Below, piece by piece: positions 1-4,851 of a stretch of 5,375 nt of DNA. Both the position numbers and the translations under genes were made by a program. Numbering within the stretch: position 1 is the stretch's first letter; each line of letters begins with the position of its first letter. This DNA is from Terriglobia bacterium (GTDB lineage Bacteria; Acidobacteriota; Terriglobia; UBA7540): assembly GCA_022866195.1 (NCBI GenBank), contig JALHUF010000418.1:1-5375 (forward strand), in the 5' to 3' direction. The notes under the pieces were generated by a model. It made no database searches and was not told where the DNA came from. It saw only the letters and a list, made by a program, of their open reading frames with translations.

Positions 1-318
1 CAAGCCCCCGAGGACCCGGCGCACCAGCCCATCCGGCTTGATGGAGCTGAACAATTGCACATGCTTCACCTGCCCCGCCAGAACCACGCGCTCCACCCGG
101 TGGGCGCTGAGCAGCCCCAGCAGCTTCGACACTTCGCCCAGGCTCAGCCAATGCACCTCGCGGGCCTTTTGCGAGAGTTCGGGCGAGGCCTCTTCCTGGA
201 TGGCCACGACCAGAGGATCAATTCCCTGATCCCGCGCGGCGTCCAGCACAAGGAAGGGGAAGCTCCCATTGCCAGCAATGATGGCGTAGCGAGGGACCGC
301 ATTGGGCGCAGGAGTCAT
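1..318 (-). CDS. lpxI: UDP-2,3-diacylglucosamine pyrophosphatase LpxI (N-terminal part)
   Basis: LpxI hydrolyses UDP-2,3-diacylglucosamine to 2,3-diacylglucosamine 1-phosphate (lipid X) and UMP, the fourth step of lipid A synthesis, and replaces LpxH in many lineages. Only the first 106 codons are present; the frame runs open off the left edge. The family is usually about 270-280 residues, so well over half is missing. The visible part matches the N-terminal domain: YAIIAGNGSFPFLVLDAAR at residues 11-29 is the family's opening glycine-rich strand-loop, and RVERVVLAGQVKHVQLF (74-90) is another typical stretch. The ATG is fixed by an in-frame TGA three codons upstream; the ribosome site is weak (GAGCTG). 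It follows lpxA on the same strand after 76 bases, which supports the assignment. No frameshift is seen in the visible part. Confidence 0.9.
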   Translation of the reverse strand, partial: MTPAPNAVPRYAIIAGNGSFPFLVLDAARDQGIDPLVVAIQEEASPELSQKAREVHWLSLGEVSKLLGLLSAHRVERVVLAGQVKHVQLFSSIKPDGLVRRVLGGL

Positions 319-333
319 GGCAGCTCAGAATTC

Positions 334-385
334 GAAAGGCGAAACTAGAAACTCGCCTTCCGGCGATTTTCGAGTTTCGGCTTTC
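334..385. repeat. Long imperfect hairpin (REP-like) in the lpxA-lpxI spacer
   Basis: Arm 334-357 and arm 362-385 are inverted copies of 24 bases. Pairing them base by base gives 21 of 24 Watson-Crick pairs, with mismatches only at 339/380, 347/372 and 352/367. The loop is four bases (358-361, TTCC; GGAA when read in the lpx transcript, a GNRA-type tetraloop). One arm is purine-rich and the other pyrimidine-rich. No T-tract follows on either strand, so a Rho-independent terminator is unlikely. In an lpx transcript it would form a stable intercistronic stem that could protect the upstream message or reduce lpxI expression; that is inference. It occupies most of the 76-base gap. Related sequence recurs at 3011-3079 and 3768-3779. 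Confidence 0.8.
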
Positions 386-394
386 GCTTTTCGC

Positions 395-1171
395 TCACTT
401 TACCACTCCCCGCTGGGAGGTCTTGATGAAATCCACCAGCGCCCGAACATGCTCCGACTGAAAGCTGCGGGCGTCGATGGCCTCGAGGGCCTGCGTGGTA
501 TTGAATTTGGAGCGGCTGAGTAAACGGAAAGCGGCGTCCAGTTCGTCGATATCTTGCTGGGCGAGGCCGCGCCGCTCGAGTCCCACCCGGTTGGCGCCGT
601 ACACTCCCACGGGACGCTCTGCGCTGGTCCTGGAATAGGGGAGGATATCCCTGTTGATCACGCTGTAGCTGCCCAGGAAGCTGTAAGCGCCGATGCGGCA
701 GAATTGGTGAATGCCGCAGAAGGCGCCCACCATAGCGTGGTCGCCGATCTCCACGTGGCCGGCGAGGGAGGCCCCGTTGGCCATAATGATGTGGTCGCCC
801 AGCCGGCAGTCATGGGCGATGTGGACGTAGGCCATCAGAAAGTTGTGATGGCCGATTCTCGTCACGCCCCCGCCCTCCACCGTCCCGCGATGCAGGGTCA
901 CGAACTCCCGGATGACGTTGTCGTCGCCAATCTCCAGGCGGGTAGGCTCGCCGTGGTATTTCAAGTCCTGGCAAGGAAGACCAACAATCGCGAAGGGGAC
1001 AATACGGTTGTGCTTGCCTATCCGTGTGGGACCTTCAACCACCACGTGCGACATCACCTCACAGTCTTCGCCCAGCTCCACGCCGTCGCCGATGATGGAG
1101 TAAGGTCCCACCGTCACACGGTCGGCGATTTGAGCTTGGGAATGGACGATGGCCGTGGGATGAGCTTTCAT
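395..1171 (-). CDS. lpxA: UDP-N-acetylglucosamine acyltransferase LpxA
   Basis: LpxA transfers a (3R)-hydroxyacyl chain from acyl carrier protein to the 3-OH of UDP-GlcNAc, the first step of lipid A synthesis, in the cytoplasm as a trimer. The 258 residues match the usual length (E. coli 262). Residues 4-185 show the hexapeptide-repeat pattern of a left-handed beta helix, followed by a helical C-terminal domain from about 186. Key signatures are QDLKYHGEPTRLEIGDDN (68-85), HRGTVEGGG (94-102), HIAHDC (117-122) with catalytic His120 (E. coli His125), LAGHV (136-140) and IHQF (154-157, His155 equals E. coli His160). The residue aligning with the acyl-length ruler Gly173 of E. coli is Ser168, so chain preference may differ. 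Its ATG overlaps the fabZ stop (ATGA), which implies translational coupling. Intact. Confidence 0.97.
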   Translation of the reverse strand: MKAHPTAIVHSQAQIADRVTVGPYSIIGDGVELGEDCEVMSHVVVEGPTRIGKHNRIVPFAIVGLPCQDLKYHGEPTRLEIGDDNVIREFVTLHRGTVEGGGVTRIGHHNFLMAYVHIAHDCRLGDHIIMANGASLAGHVEIGDHAMVGAFCGIHQFCRIGAYSFLGSYSVINRDILPYSRTSAERPVGVYGANRVGLERRGLAQQDIDELDAAFRLLSRSKFNTTQALEAIDARSFQSEHVRALVDFIKTSQRGVVK

Positions 1172-1659
1172 GGGCCTGAATAACCTGGGTGGTCTGCAAT
1201 CGCAAACAGCACGATGGCCTCGGCGACCAGTTTTCCGTCCACCGTGGCCCGCCCCTGCATCTTGCCGAAATTGCTGCGCCGGTTCAGCAACTCCATTTCG
1301 ATCCGTAGTTGATCTCCAGGAACAACCGGCCGGCGAAACTTAGCATTCTCAATGCCGGTGAAGTAGATCAGCTTCTTCTCTCTGTCCGGCAGGTCGCGAT
1401 AAATCAGCACCCCCGCCACCTGCGCCATGGCCTCAATGATCAGCACGCCCGGCATCACGGGCGCTCCGGGGAAATGCCCCTGGAAGAACTGCTCGTTGAC
1501 CGTGACATTCTTCAAGCCCACGATCCGCTTCTCCGGCTCGAGCTCGATGATCCGATCCACAAACAAGAACGGGTAGCGGTGCGGCAGGAACTTCATGATC
1601 TCCGTGATGCTGTAGATCACTCGCTTCTCCGTCTCGGGAGCGGCAATCGGATCAGCCAT
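1168..1659 (-). CDS. fabZ: 3-hydroxyacyl-[acyl-carrier-protein] dehydratase FabZ
   Basis: FabZ dehydrates (3R)-hydroxyacyl-ACP to trans-2-enoyl-ACP in type II fatty acid elongation, in the cytoplasm. The 163-residue protein has a single hot-dog fold. Motifs are LPHRYPFLFVDRI (25-37), GHFPGAPVMPGVLIIEAMAQ (61-80) with catalytic His62 and Glu76, and a conserved C-terminal half including KFRRPVVPGDQL (107-118). It is about 12 residues longer than the E. coli enzyme, mostly at the N-terminus before the conserved YSITEIMKFLP. The ATG is preceded by only a weak GGTGGTGA ribosome site. fabZ next to lpxA is a classic arrangement: both enzymes compete for the same hydroxyacyl-ACP, so co-expression balances membrane phospholipid and lipid A. 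Here fabZ is first in its operon; the lpxD that often precedes it is not present. Confidence 0.97.
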   Translation of the reverse strand: MADPIAAPETEKRVIYSITEIMKFLPHRYPFLFVDRIIELEPEKRIVGLKNVTVNEQFFQGHFPGAPVMPGVLIIEAMAQVAGVLIYRDLPDREKKLIYFTGIENAKFRRPVVPGDQLRIEMELLNRRSNFGKMQGRATVDGKLVAEAIVLFAIADHPGYSGP

Positions 1660-1756
1660 GGTTCACCACCCGGACAATTTCAGGGTCGGGCAACCTTCAC
1701 TGCTTTTTGGCTCGCTGAAGGCCACAGACCCCTCTACTAACCAGGGCCCTCGACGC

Positions 1757-1785
1757 ATTATAGACGAAAGCCCCTGGGCTTCCAA
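1757..1785 (-). promoter_or_regulatory. Sigma70-type promoter for fabZ-lpxA-lpxI
   Basis: Read on the minus strand, TTGGAA (1785-1780) is followed after exactly 17 bases by a perfect TATAAT (1762-1757). The -35 box matches TTGACA at four of six positions. A start near base 1750 would give a leader of about 90 bases before the fabZ ATG. A consensus -10 is notable in GC-rich DNA and points in the right direction. It is the only clear promoter found for the lpx genes in the window. Confidence 0.7.
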
Positions 1786-1877
1786 ACGCGAACCCGGCCT
1801 CAACCCCCTCATGGCACTGCCGTTCTCGCGTCTTGTCTCCGGCGCCTGAGCGCAGCCACCCTCACCGGTTACCCAGC

Positions 1878-1911
1878 GGGGCTGCTGGCGGGAAGAAGGG
1901 GCTGTAGGCGG
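1878..1911. repeat. Two-copy direct repeat GGGGCTGnnGGCGG
   Basis: Copies at 1878-1891 and 1898-1911 read GGGGCTGCTGGCGG and GGGGCTGTAGGCGG (12 of 14 identical). They are spaced 20 bases start to start, close to two turns of B-DNA. The spacing would suit a protein bound to one face of the helix, but GC-rich sequence makes chance repeats common and no known operator is recognised. Confidence 0.4.
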
Positions 1912-1999
1912 CAGACAATGTCGCGGCTGATGCTCGCGCGCGACACAGTGTCCCTTCGTCCTCGCCTTCGTCTCACCCATTTCTGGAATCCGGCAGGTG

Positions 2000-2008
2000 T
2001 GTTAAACT
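2000..2008 (+). promoter_or_regulatory. Possible extended -10 promoter for folD
   Basis: The sequence TGTTAAACT reads as an extended -10 (TGn followed by TAAACT, four of six matches, with the key second A and last T present). No good -35 box lies 17 bases upstream (TTTCTG there). A start near 2015 would leave a leader of about 26 bases containing the ribosome site. Position is right; sequence support is modest. Confidence 0.4.
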
Positions 2009-2026
2009 CCGTGCGCCTAATCCCTT

Positions 2027-2033
2027 TAAGGAG
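2027..2033 (+). promoter_or_regulatory. Strong ribosome binding site that fixes the GTG start of folD
   Basis: TAAGGAG ends seven bases before GTG at 2041. This is the strongest Shine-Dalgarno in the window and decides in favour of the GTG start over an upstream in-frame ATG at 1918, whose added 41 residues are arginine-rich and unlike any FolD. Confidence 0.9.
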
Positions 2034-2040
2034 ACCGTCT

Positions 2041-2985
2041 GTGAGCGGACGCATCCTGGACGGCAATAAGATTCGTGACGAAATCCTGAAAGATCTCCAG
2101 AAGGAAATCGAAGATTTACGGAAGGGAGGCATCAACCCCGGTCTGACGGCGGTGCTGGTCGGTGACAACCCCGCCTCCCAGATCTACGTCCGCAGCAAGG
2201 TGAAGACGTGCGAGTCGCTGGGACTGTTCAGCGAGAAGATCGAATGGCCGGCCTCCACCACCACAGAGCAACTTCTCGACTTGGTGGACAAGCTCAACCA
2301 TCGAGACGAGGTCGATGGCATTCTCATCCAGCTTCCCTTGCCCCCGCAGGTGGACACAAAGAAGGTTTTGGAGGCCGTTGATCCCGCCAAGGACGTGGAC
2401 GGGTTCCATCCTGTTAACATTGGTTACCTGGTGAGCGGACGGCCGGGACTGGTGCCTTGCACGCCGGCAGGAGTCATCGAAATCATCAAGCGCAGCGGGG
2501 TGGAGATGAAGGGGGCTCGCGCGGTGGTCGTGGGCCGCAGCGATATTGTTGGCAAACCCACGGCGATGCTGCTCATGCACAACCACGCCACCATCACCAT
2601 CTGCCACTCCCGCACTCGCGACCTGCCGGCGGTGGCACGCGAAGGGGATATTCTGGTGGCGGCGATGGGCAAGGCTGCTTATGTGACGGGGGATTTCATC
2701 AAGCCGGGCGCGGTGGTGATCGACGTGGGCCAGAACGTGCTTAAGACGGAGGAGGAAGTCCGCCGCGTCTTCCGCGACCCGACCGAGGCGCTGCAGAAGC
2801 TTGCGGCCAAAGGCTCGGTGCTGGTCGGCGATGTGCAGCCCGAGGATGTGCGCGAGAAGGCCGGTGCCTACACGCCCGTACCCGGCGGCGTGGGTCCGCT
2901 CACCATCACCATGCTGATGGTGAACACGGTGCAGGCGGCGAGGGCGCGCCGCGGGATGCGGGCGCAAGCCTTAACCCAATCCTAG
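2041..2985 (+). CDS. folD: Bifunctional methylenetetrahydrofolate dehydrogenase / methenyltetrahydrofolate cyclohydrolase FolD
   Basis: FolD interconverts 5,10-methylene-, 5,10-methenyl- and 10-formyl-tetrahydrofolate with NADP, supplying one-carbon units for purines and initiator tRNA, in the cytoplasm. From the GTG start it is 314 residues. The N-terminal catalytic domain carries YVRSK (49-53, Tyr49 and catalytic Lys53), GILIQLPLP (93-101, Gln97) and DVDGFHPVN (118-126; Asp120 aligns with E. coli Asp121). The dinucleotide domain shows VVVGRSDIVGKP (162-173), DILVAAMGK (203-211) and VVIDVG (225-230), and the C-terminal signature TPVPGGVGPLTITMLM spans 278-293. It is about 25 residues longer than E. 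coli FolD; a charged, probably helical insertion at about 235-258, just before LVGDV, explains most of this. The start is set by TAAGGAG. coaE follows on the same strand after 94 bases and may be co-transcribed. Confidence 0.97.
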   Translation: MSGRILDGNKIRDEILKDLQKEIEDLRKGGINPGLTAVLVGDNPASQIYVRSKVKTCESLGLFSEKIEWPASTTTEQLLDLVDKLNHRDEVDGILIQLPLPPQVDTKKVLEAVDPAKDVDGFHPVNIGYLVSGRPGLVPCTPAGVIEIIKRSGVEMKGARAVVVGRSDIVGKPTAMLLMHNHATITICHSRTRDLPAVAREGDILVAAMGKAAYVTGDFIKPGAVVIDVGQNVLKTEEEVRRVFRDPTEALQKLAAKGSVLVGDVQPEDVREKAGAYTPVPGGVGPLTITMLMVNTVQAARARRGMRAQALTQS

Positions 2986-3010
2986 CGGGTGACAGGAAAC
3001 TGGAAAAATT

Positions 3011-3079
3011 AGAATTCGGAAATCGAGCGGAACGGAAACGGCGAATCCCCGGTTTCACGATCCGATTTTCACCTTTCGC
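3011..3079. repeat. Degenerate hairpin-forming spacer element between folD and coaE
   Basis: The folD-coaE gap begins its repeat-like part with AGAATTCG (3011-3018), the same eight bases that open the element near 327-334, and ends in CTTTCGC like that element's pyrimidine arm. Internal inverted pairs are GAAATCG (3019-3025) with CGATTTTC (3063-3070), and GAAACGG (3035-3041) with CCGGTTTC (3049-3056), with bulges. Pairing is much poorer than at 334-385. It may be a decayed copy of the same repeat family; this is inference from short matches. Confidence 0.45.
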
Positions 3080-3703
3080 ATGGTTGATACAGGCTGCTAC
3101 TTCGGGCTGACGGGTGGTGTGGCCTGCGGCAAGAGCACCGTGGCCCGCATGTTCGAGGACCTCGGCGCCAAGATCATTGATGCGGACCGGCTCGCGCACG
3201 AGTTGAGCCGCGCCCCGCTTCCTGCTTACAAGGAAATTGTCAGCCGCTTCGGCTCGGAGATCCTCGACTCTTACGGGGAAATCGATCGCCGGCGTCTGGG
3301 ATCCGTCGTTTTTGCCGATGGCGAAAAGCTTCGCCAGCTTAGTGCCATCCTTCACCCGCGCATTATCGAACGCATCGAGGAACTCGCCGTCAGCTTCCAC
3401 ATCCTGGCGCCTCACGCCGTCGTGCTGGTGGATGCCGCGCTGATTTACGAGGCCGGAATCGAAAAACGCTTCACGAAAATCCTGGTGGCTTGGTGCCGGC
3501 CCGAACAGCAGCTGGAGCGGCTCATGGCCAAGGCGCGCGTGACGCGTGAGGAAGCCGAGCGGCGCATCGCCGCGCAGATGCCCAGCGAGGAGAAACGCCG
3601 CCGGGCCGACTACGTCATCGGTTGTTCAGGCAGCGAGGAGGATACGCGCGCGCAAGTCGCCGCGCTCTTCCCGCAACTCCAGCGCATCGTCGAAGCACGG
3701 TAG
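3080..3703 (+). CDS. coaE: Dephospho-CoA kinase CoaE
   Basis: CoaE phosphorylates the 3'-hydroxyl of dephospho-CoA with ATP, the last step of coenzyme A synthesis, in the cytoplasm. The 207 residues fit the family (about 200). The P-loop is GLTGGVACGKST (9-20) with Lys18; a Cys stands at residue 16 where Ser is more common. IIDADRLAHEL (32-42) holds the conserved aspartates 34 and 36; LHPRI (91-95), VVLVDAALIYEAG (114-126, the usual DVPLLFE region) and RRIAAQMPSEEKRRRADYVI (161-180, lid/adenine-binding region) follow in the expected order. The ATG at 3080 has no recognisable Shine-Dalgarno, but the upstream frame has no ATG, GTG or TTG before an in-frame TGA at 2990, and the next candidate falls inside the P-loop, so the start is firm. 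It converges with the acyltransferase gene. Confidence 0.95.
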   Translation: MVDTGCYFGLTGGVACGKSTVARMFEDLGAKIIDADRLAHELSRAPLPAYKEIVSRFGSEILDSYGEIDRRRLGSVVFADGEKLRQLSAILHPRIIERIEELAVSFHILAPHAVVLVDAALIYEAGIEKRFTKILVAWCRPEQQLERLMAKARVTREEAERRIAAQMPSEEKRRRADYVIGCSGSEEDTRAQVAALFPQLQRIVEAR

Positions 3704-3783
3704 GCTCAACCCGAACAGCACGGCAGCCGGCTATTCGTGCGCGCCGTTTCGGGCCACGGGTTTTGGATTTCGAGTTTCGTTGT
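3704..3783. other. Convergent spacer between coaE and the acyltransferase gene
   Basis: Both genes end into this 80-base gap, so a two-way terminator is expected. The best fold is GCACG (3718-3722) with CGTGC (3736-3740) around a palindrome AGCCGGCT (3725-3732), but no T-run follows directly. A weak CCGT/ACGG pair (3744-3747 with 3756-3759) is followed by GTTTT. Neither is a convincing Rho-independent terminator. Bases 3768-3779 are an exact 12-base match to 368-379. Confidence 0.4.
3768..3779 (+). repeat. 12-base copy of the TTTCGAGTTTCG motif
   Basis: TTTCGAGTTTCG is identical to bases 368-379, part of the pyrimidine arm of the hairpin in the lpxA-lpxI spacer. No matching purine arm lies nearby, so this would be a half or remnant copy. 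It sits just past the stop of the minus-strand acyltransferase gene. Confidence 0.5.
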
Positions 3784-4545
3784 TCAGGCACTCCCAGCCC
3801 ACGCCTCGCCGCGTTCCCGAAGCTGGTCCAGCGCTGCCTGGACTTCCTGATGCTTGCGGGTTTGCTCTTCCTCGTTAGCTTCCGGCGAAACCAGGATGGG
3901 CGGAGCGATGAACACTGCCGCGCGGCCGAAAGGACAGGGAATCTGCGTCTGGTCCCACGTCTTGCGGAAGACATAGGCCTTGCGCAGGGCGATGTGAAAG
4001 CACAGGATCGCGGCGCCGGTGGCTTTCGCCAGCAGGACCGCACCCGGCTTGGCGACGAACCGGGGCCCCCGCGGGCCGTCGATCGTAAAGGCAGTGTCCG
4101 CGCCGTGCCGCAGGCAGCGAACCATCTCACCGAGGGCCCGGTAGGCACCCCGCGAGCTTGAGCCGCGCGCCGCGCCGAAGCCGTGCCGCTGGATGATGCG
4201 CGCAATATACTCCCCGTCGAAATTCTGGCTGGTCATCACCACAATGCCGCGCCTTCGCCAGAACCAGGTGGCAGGGAAGATTTCGCGGTGCCAGAAGGTG
4301 TAGATCAGCCCCTTGCCGGTTTTTCGCGCTGCCTCCCAGTTTTCCCAGCCATATACTTCTAAGCGCAGCGTGCGGCCGATGAGCAGGACAGCCAGATAGC
4401 CGATCCAACTGGCGAGAAAAATTTGCAGGCGCTGCCAGAGAGTGAAGGTGCGCAGGTTCTCCTGGAGGGCTACGCCGCCTTCCGGCGCACGAGCAGCCTG
4501 CTGTTCGTCGTGCGCAGCCGTAGATTTTTCCTGCGAGTCAGCCAT
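3784..4545 (-). CDS. DUF374-type lysophospholipid acyltransferase family protein
   Basis: A membrane-associated glycerolipid-type acyltransferase of 253 residues. Residues 1-30 are polar and probably disordered; 39-60 form one hydrophobic anchor (WIGYLAVLLIG). The catalytic domain then shows FWHREIF (84-90) with the likely catalytic His86, TSQNFDGEYIA (105-115), ARGSSSRG (126-133) and IDGPRGPR (155-162), the signature set of the DUF374 (COG2121) family. The spacing of a His motif, an RGSSSRG block and a DGPRGP block fits acyl transfer at the cytoplasmic face of the inner membrane. The lipid acceptor cannot be read from sequence: a lysophospholipid, or a late lipid A acylation given the lipid A genes 2 kb away, are both possible. 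The ATG follows AGGCGG at a nine-base spacing. It is transcribed toward coaE and looks like a stand-alone gene. Confidence 0.85.
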   Translation of the reverse strand: MADSQEKSTAAHDEQQAARAPEGGVALQENLRTFTLWQRLQIFLASWIGYLAVLLIGRTLRLEVYGWENWEAARKTGKGLIYTFWHREIFPATWFWRRRGIVVMTSQNFDGEYIARIIQRHGFGAARGSSSRGAYRALGEMVRCLRHGADTAFTIDGPRGPRFVAKPGAVLLAKATGAAILCFHIALRKAYVFRKTWDQTQIPCPFGRAAVFIAPPILVSPEANEEEQTRKHQEVQAALDQLRERGEAWAGSA

Positions 4546-4851
4546 AGCGGGTATCCGCCTACACGCTGCTTATAGCATAGGAGCAATCCCCAAGGAGACG
4601 CGGCCTAGGAATGAGGGGCGCACCCAGAACATGCCTTCCGGCGGGGGCCGTGACCAAAGCAAGCTCAGTCTGCTTCCCGGCTGCCTTCTGCCCACGGCCT
4701 TCTGTTCTTCTACAGCCCGTCGTCGCGCGAGCCTCCTCTGCCCTCGGCGGGACCCAATGGATTATCTGGTAAGGGCGGGCAATAAGGGGCCCCGGCTTCA
4801 CCCACATAGCCATACTCCGATCCCTTGCGTGCCCAGCCATATTCTCTTCCG
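4546..4851. other. 306-base gap without a supported gene
   Basis: The gap lies between the acyltransferase start and the end of the iron-sulfur protein gene, both on the minus strand. It holds the acyltransferase promoter candidate (4569-4577), a leader hairpin (4547-4558), two exact GCCTTCTG copies 14 bases apart (4683-4690, 4697-4704) and a 10-base near-repeat 27 bases apart (4808-4817, 4835-4844). Minus-strand open frames at 4559-4855 and 4710-4925 give peptides of 98 and 71 residues with no motif I recognise. One reads EYGWARKGSEYGYVGEAG across the near-repeat. No terminator with a T-run is seen after the iron-sulfur gene. Confidence 0.5.
4569..4577 (-). promoter_or_regulatory. Extended -10 promoter candidate for the acyltransferase gene
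   Basis: On the minus strand TGCTATAAG combines the TGn extension with TATAAG (five of six matches to TATAAT). No good -35 lies at the standard distance, as is common for extended -10 promoters. A start near 4562 would give a leader of only about 17 bases, containing AGGCGG at the 5' end. Confidence 0.5.

Larger units (their letters stand above)
1660..2040. other. Divergent intergenic region between fabZ and folD
   Basis: These 381 bases separate two divergent genes and carry no gene I can support. The fabZ-side promoter lies at 1757-1785, and a weaker folD promoter candidate is at 2000-2008 with the ribosome site at 2027-2033. Between them are a near-perfect direct repeat (1878-1891 and 1898-1911) and a short perfect palindrome, GACACAGTGTC, at 1942-1952. 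Open frames crossing the region (1663-1980 minus, 1869-2168 minus, 1918 onward plus) give low-complexity, arginine/proline-rich peptides with no recognisable motif. No tRNA or riboswitch fold is evident to the eye. Confidence 0.6.

Noticed and set aside
554..1183. 209-residue plus-strand open frame opposite lpxA
   Set aside because: It is antisense to an intact, clearly recognised lpxA, and its His/Val/Ala-rich peptide has no motif; long antisense frames are expected in GC-rich genes.
1918..2040. Upstream 41-residue extension of FolD from an ATG at 1918
   Set aside because: The added residues are Arg/Leu-rich and unlike FolD N-termini, and the TAAGGAG site seven bases before GTG 2041 defines the start.
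2116..2967. 283-residue minus-strand open frame opposite folD
   Set aside because: Shadow of folD: His/Arg-rich composition and no recognisable domain, while folD carries all catalytic motifs.
3718..3764. Two-way Rho-independent terminator between coaE and the acyltransferase
   Set aside because: Stems are only 4-5 pairs and the better one lacks a following T-run, so it is not called.
3622..4161. 179-residue plus-strand open frame across the coaE end and the acyltransferase
   Set aside because: Overlaps two well-supported genes in other frames and shows no motif.
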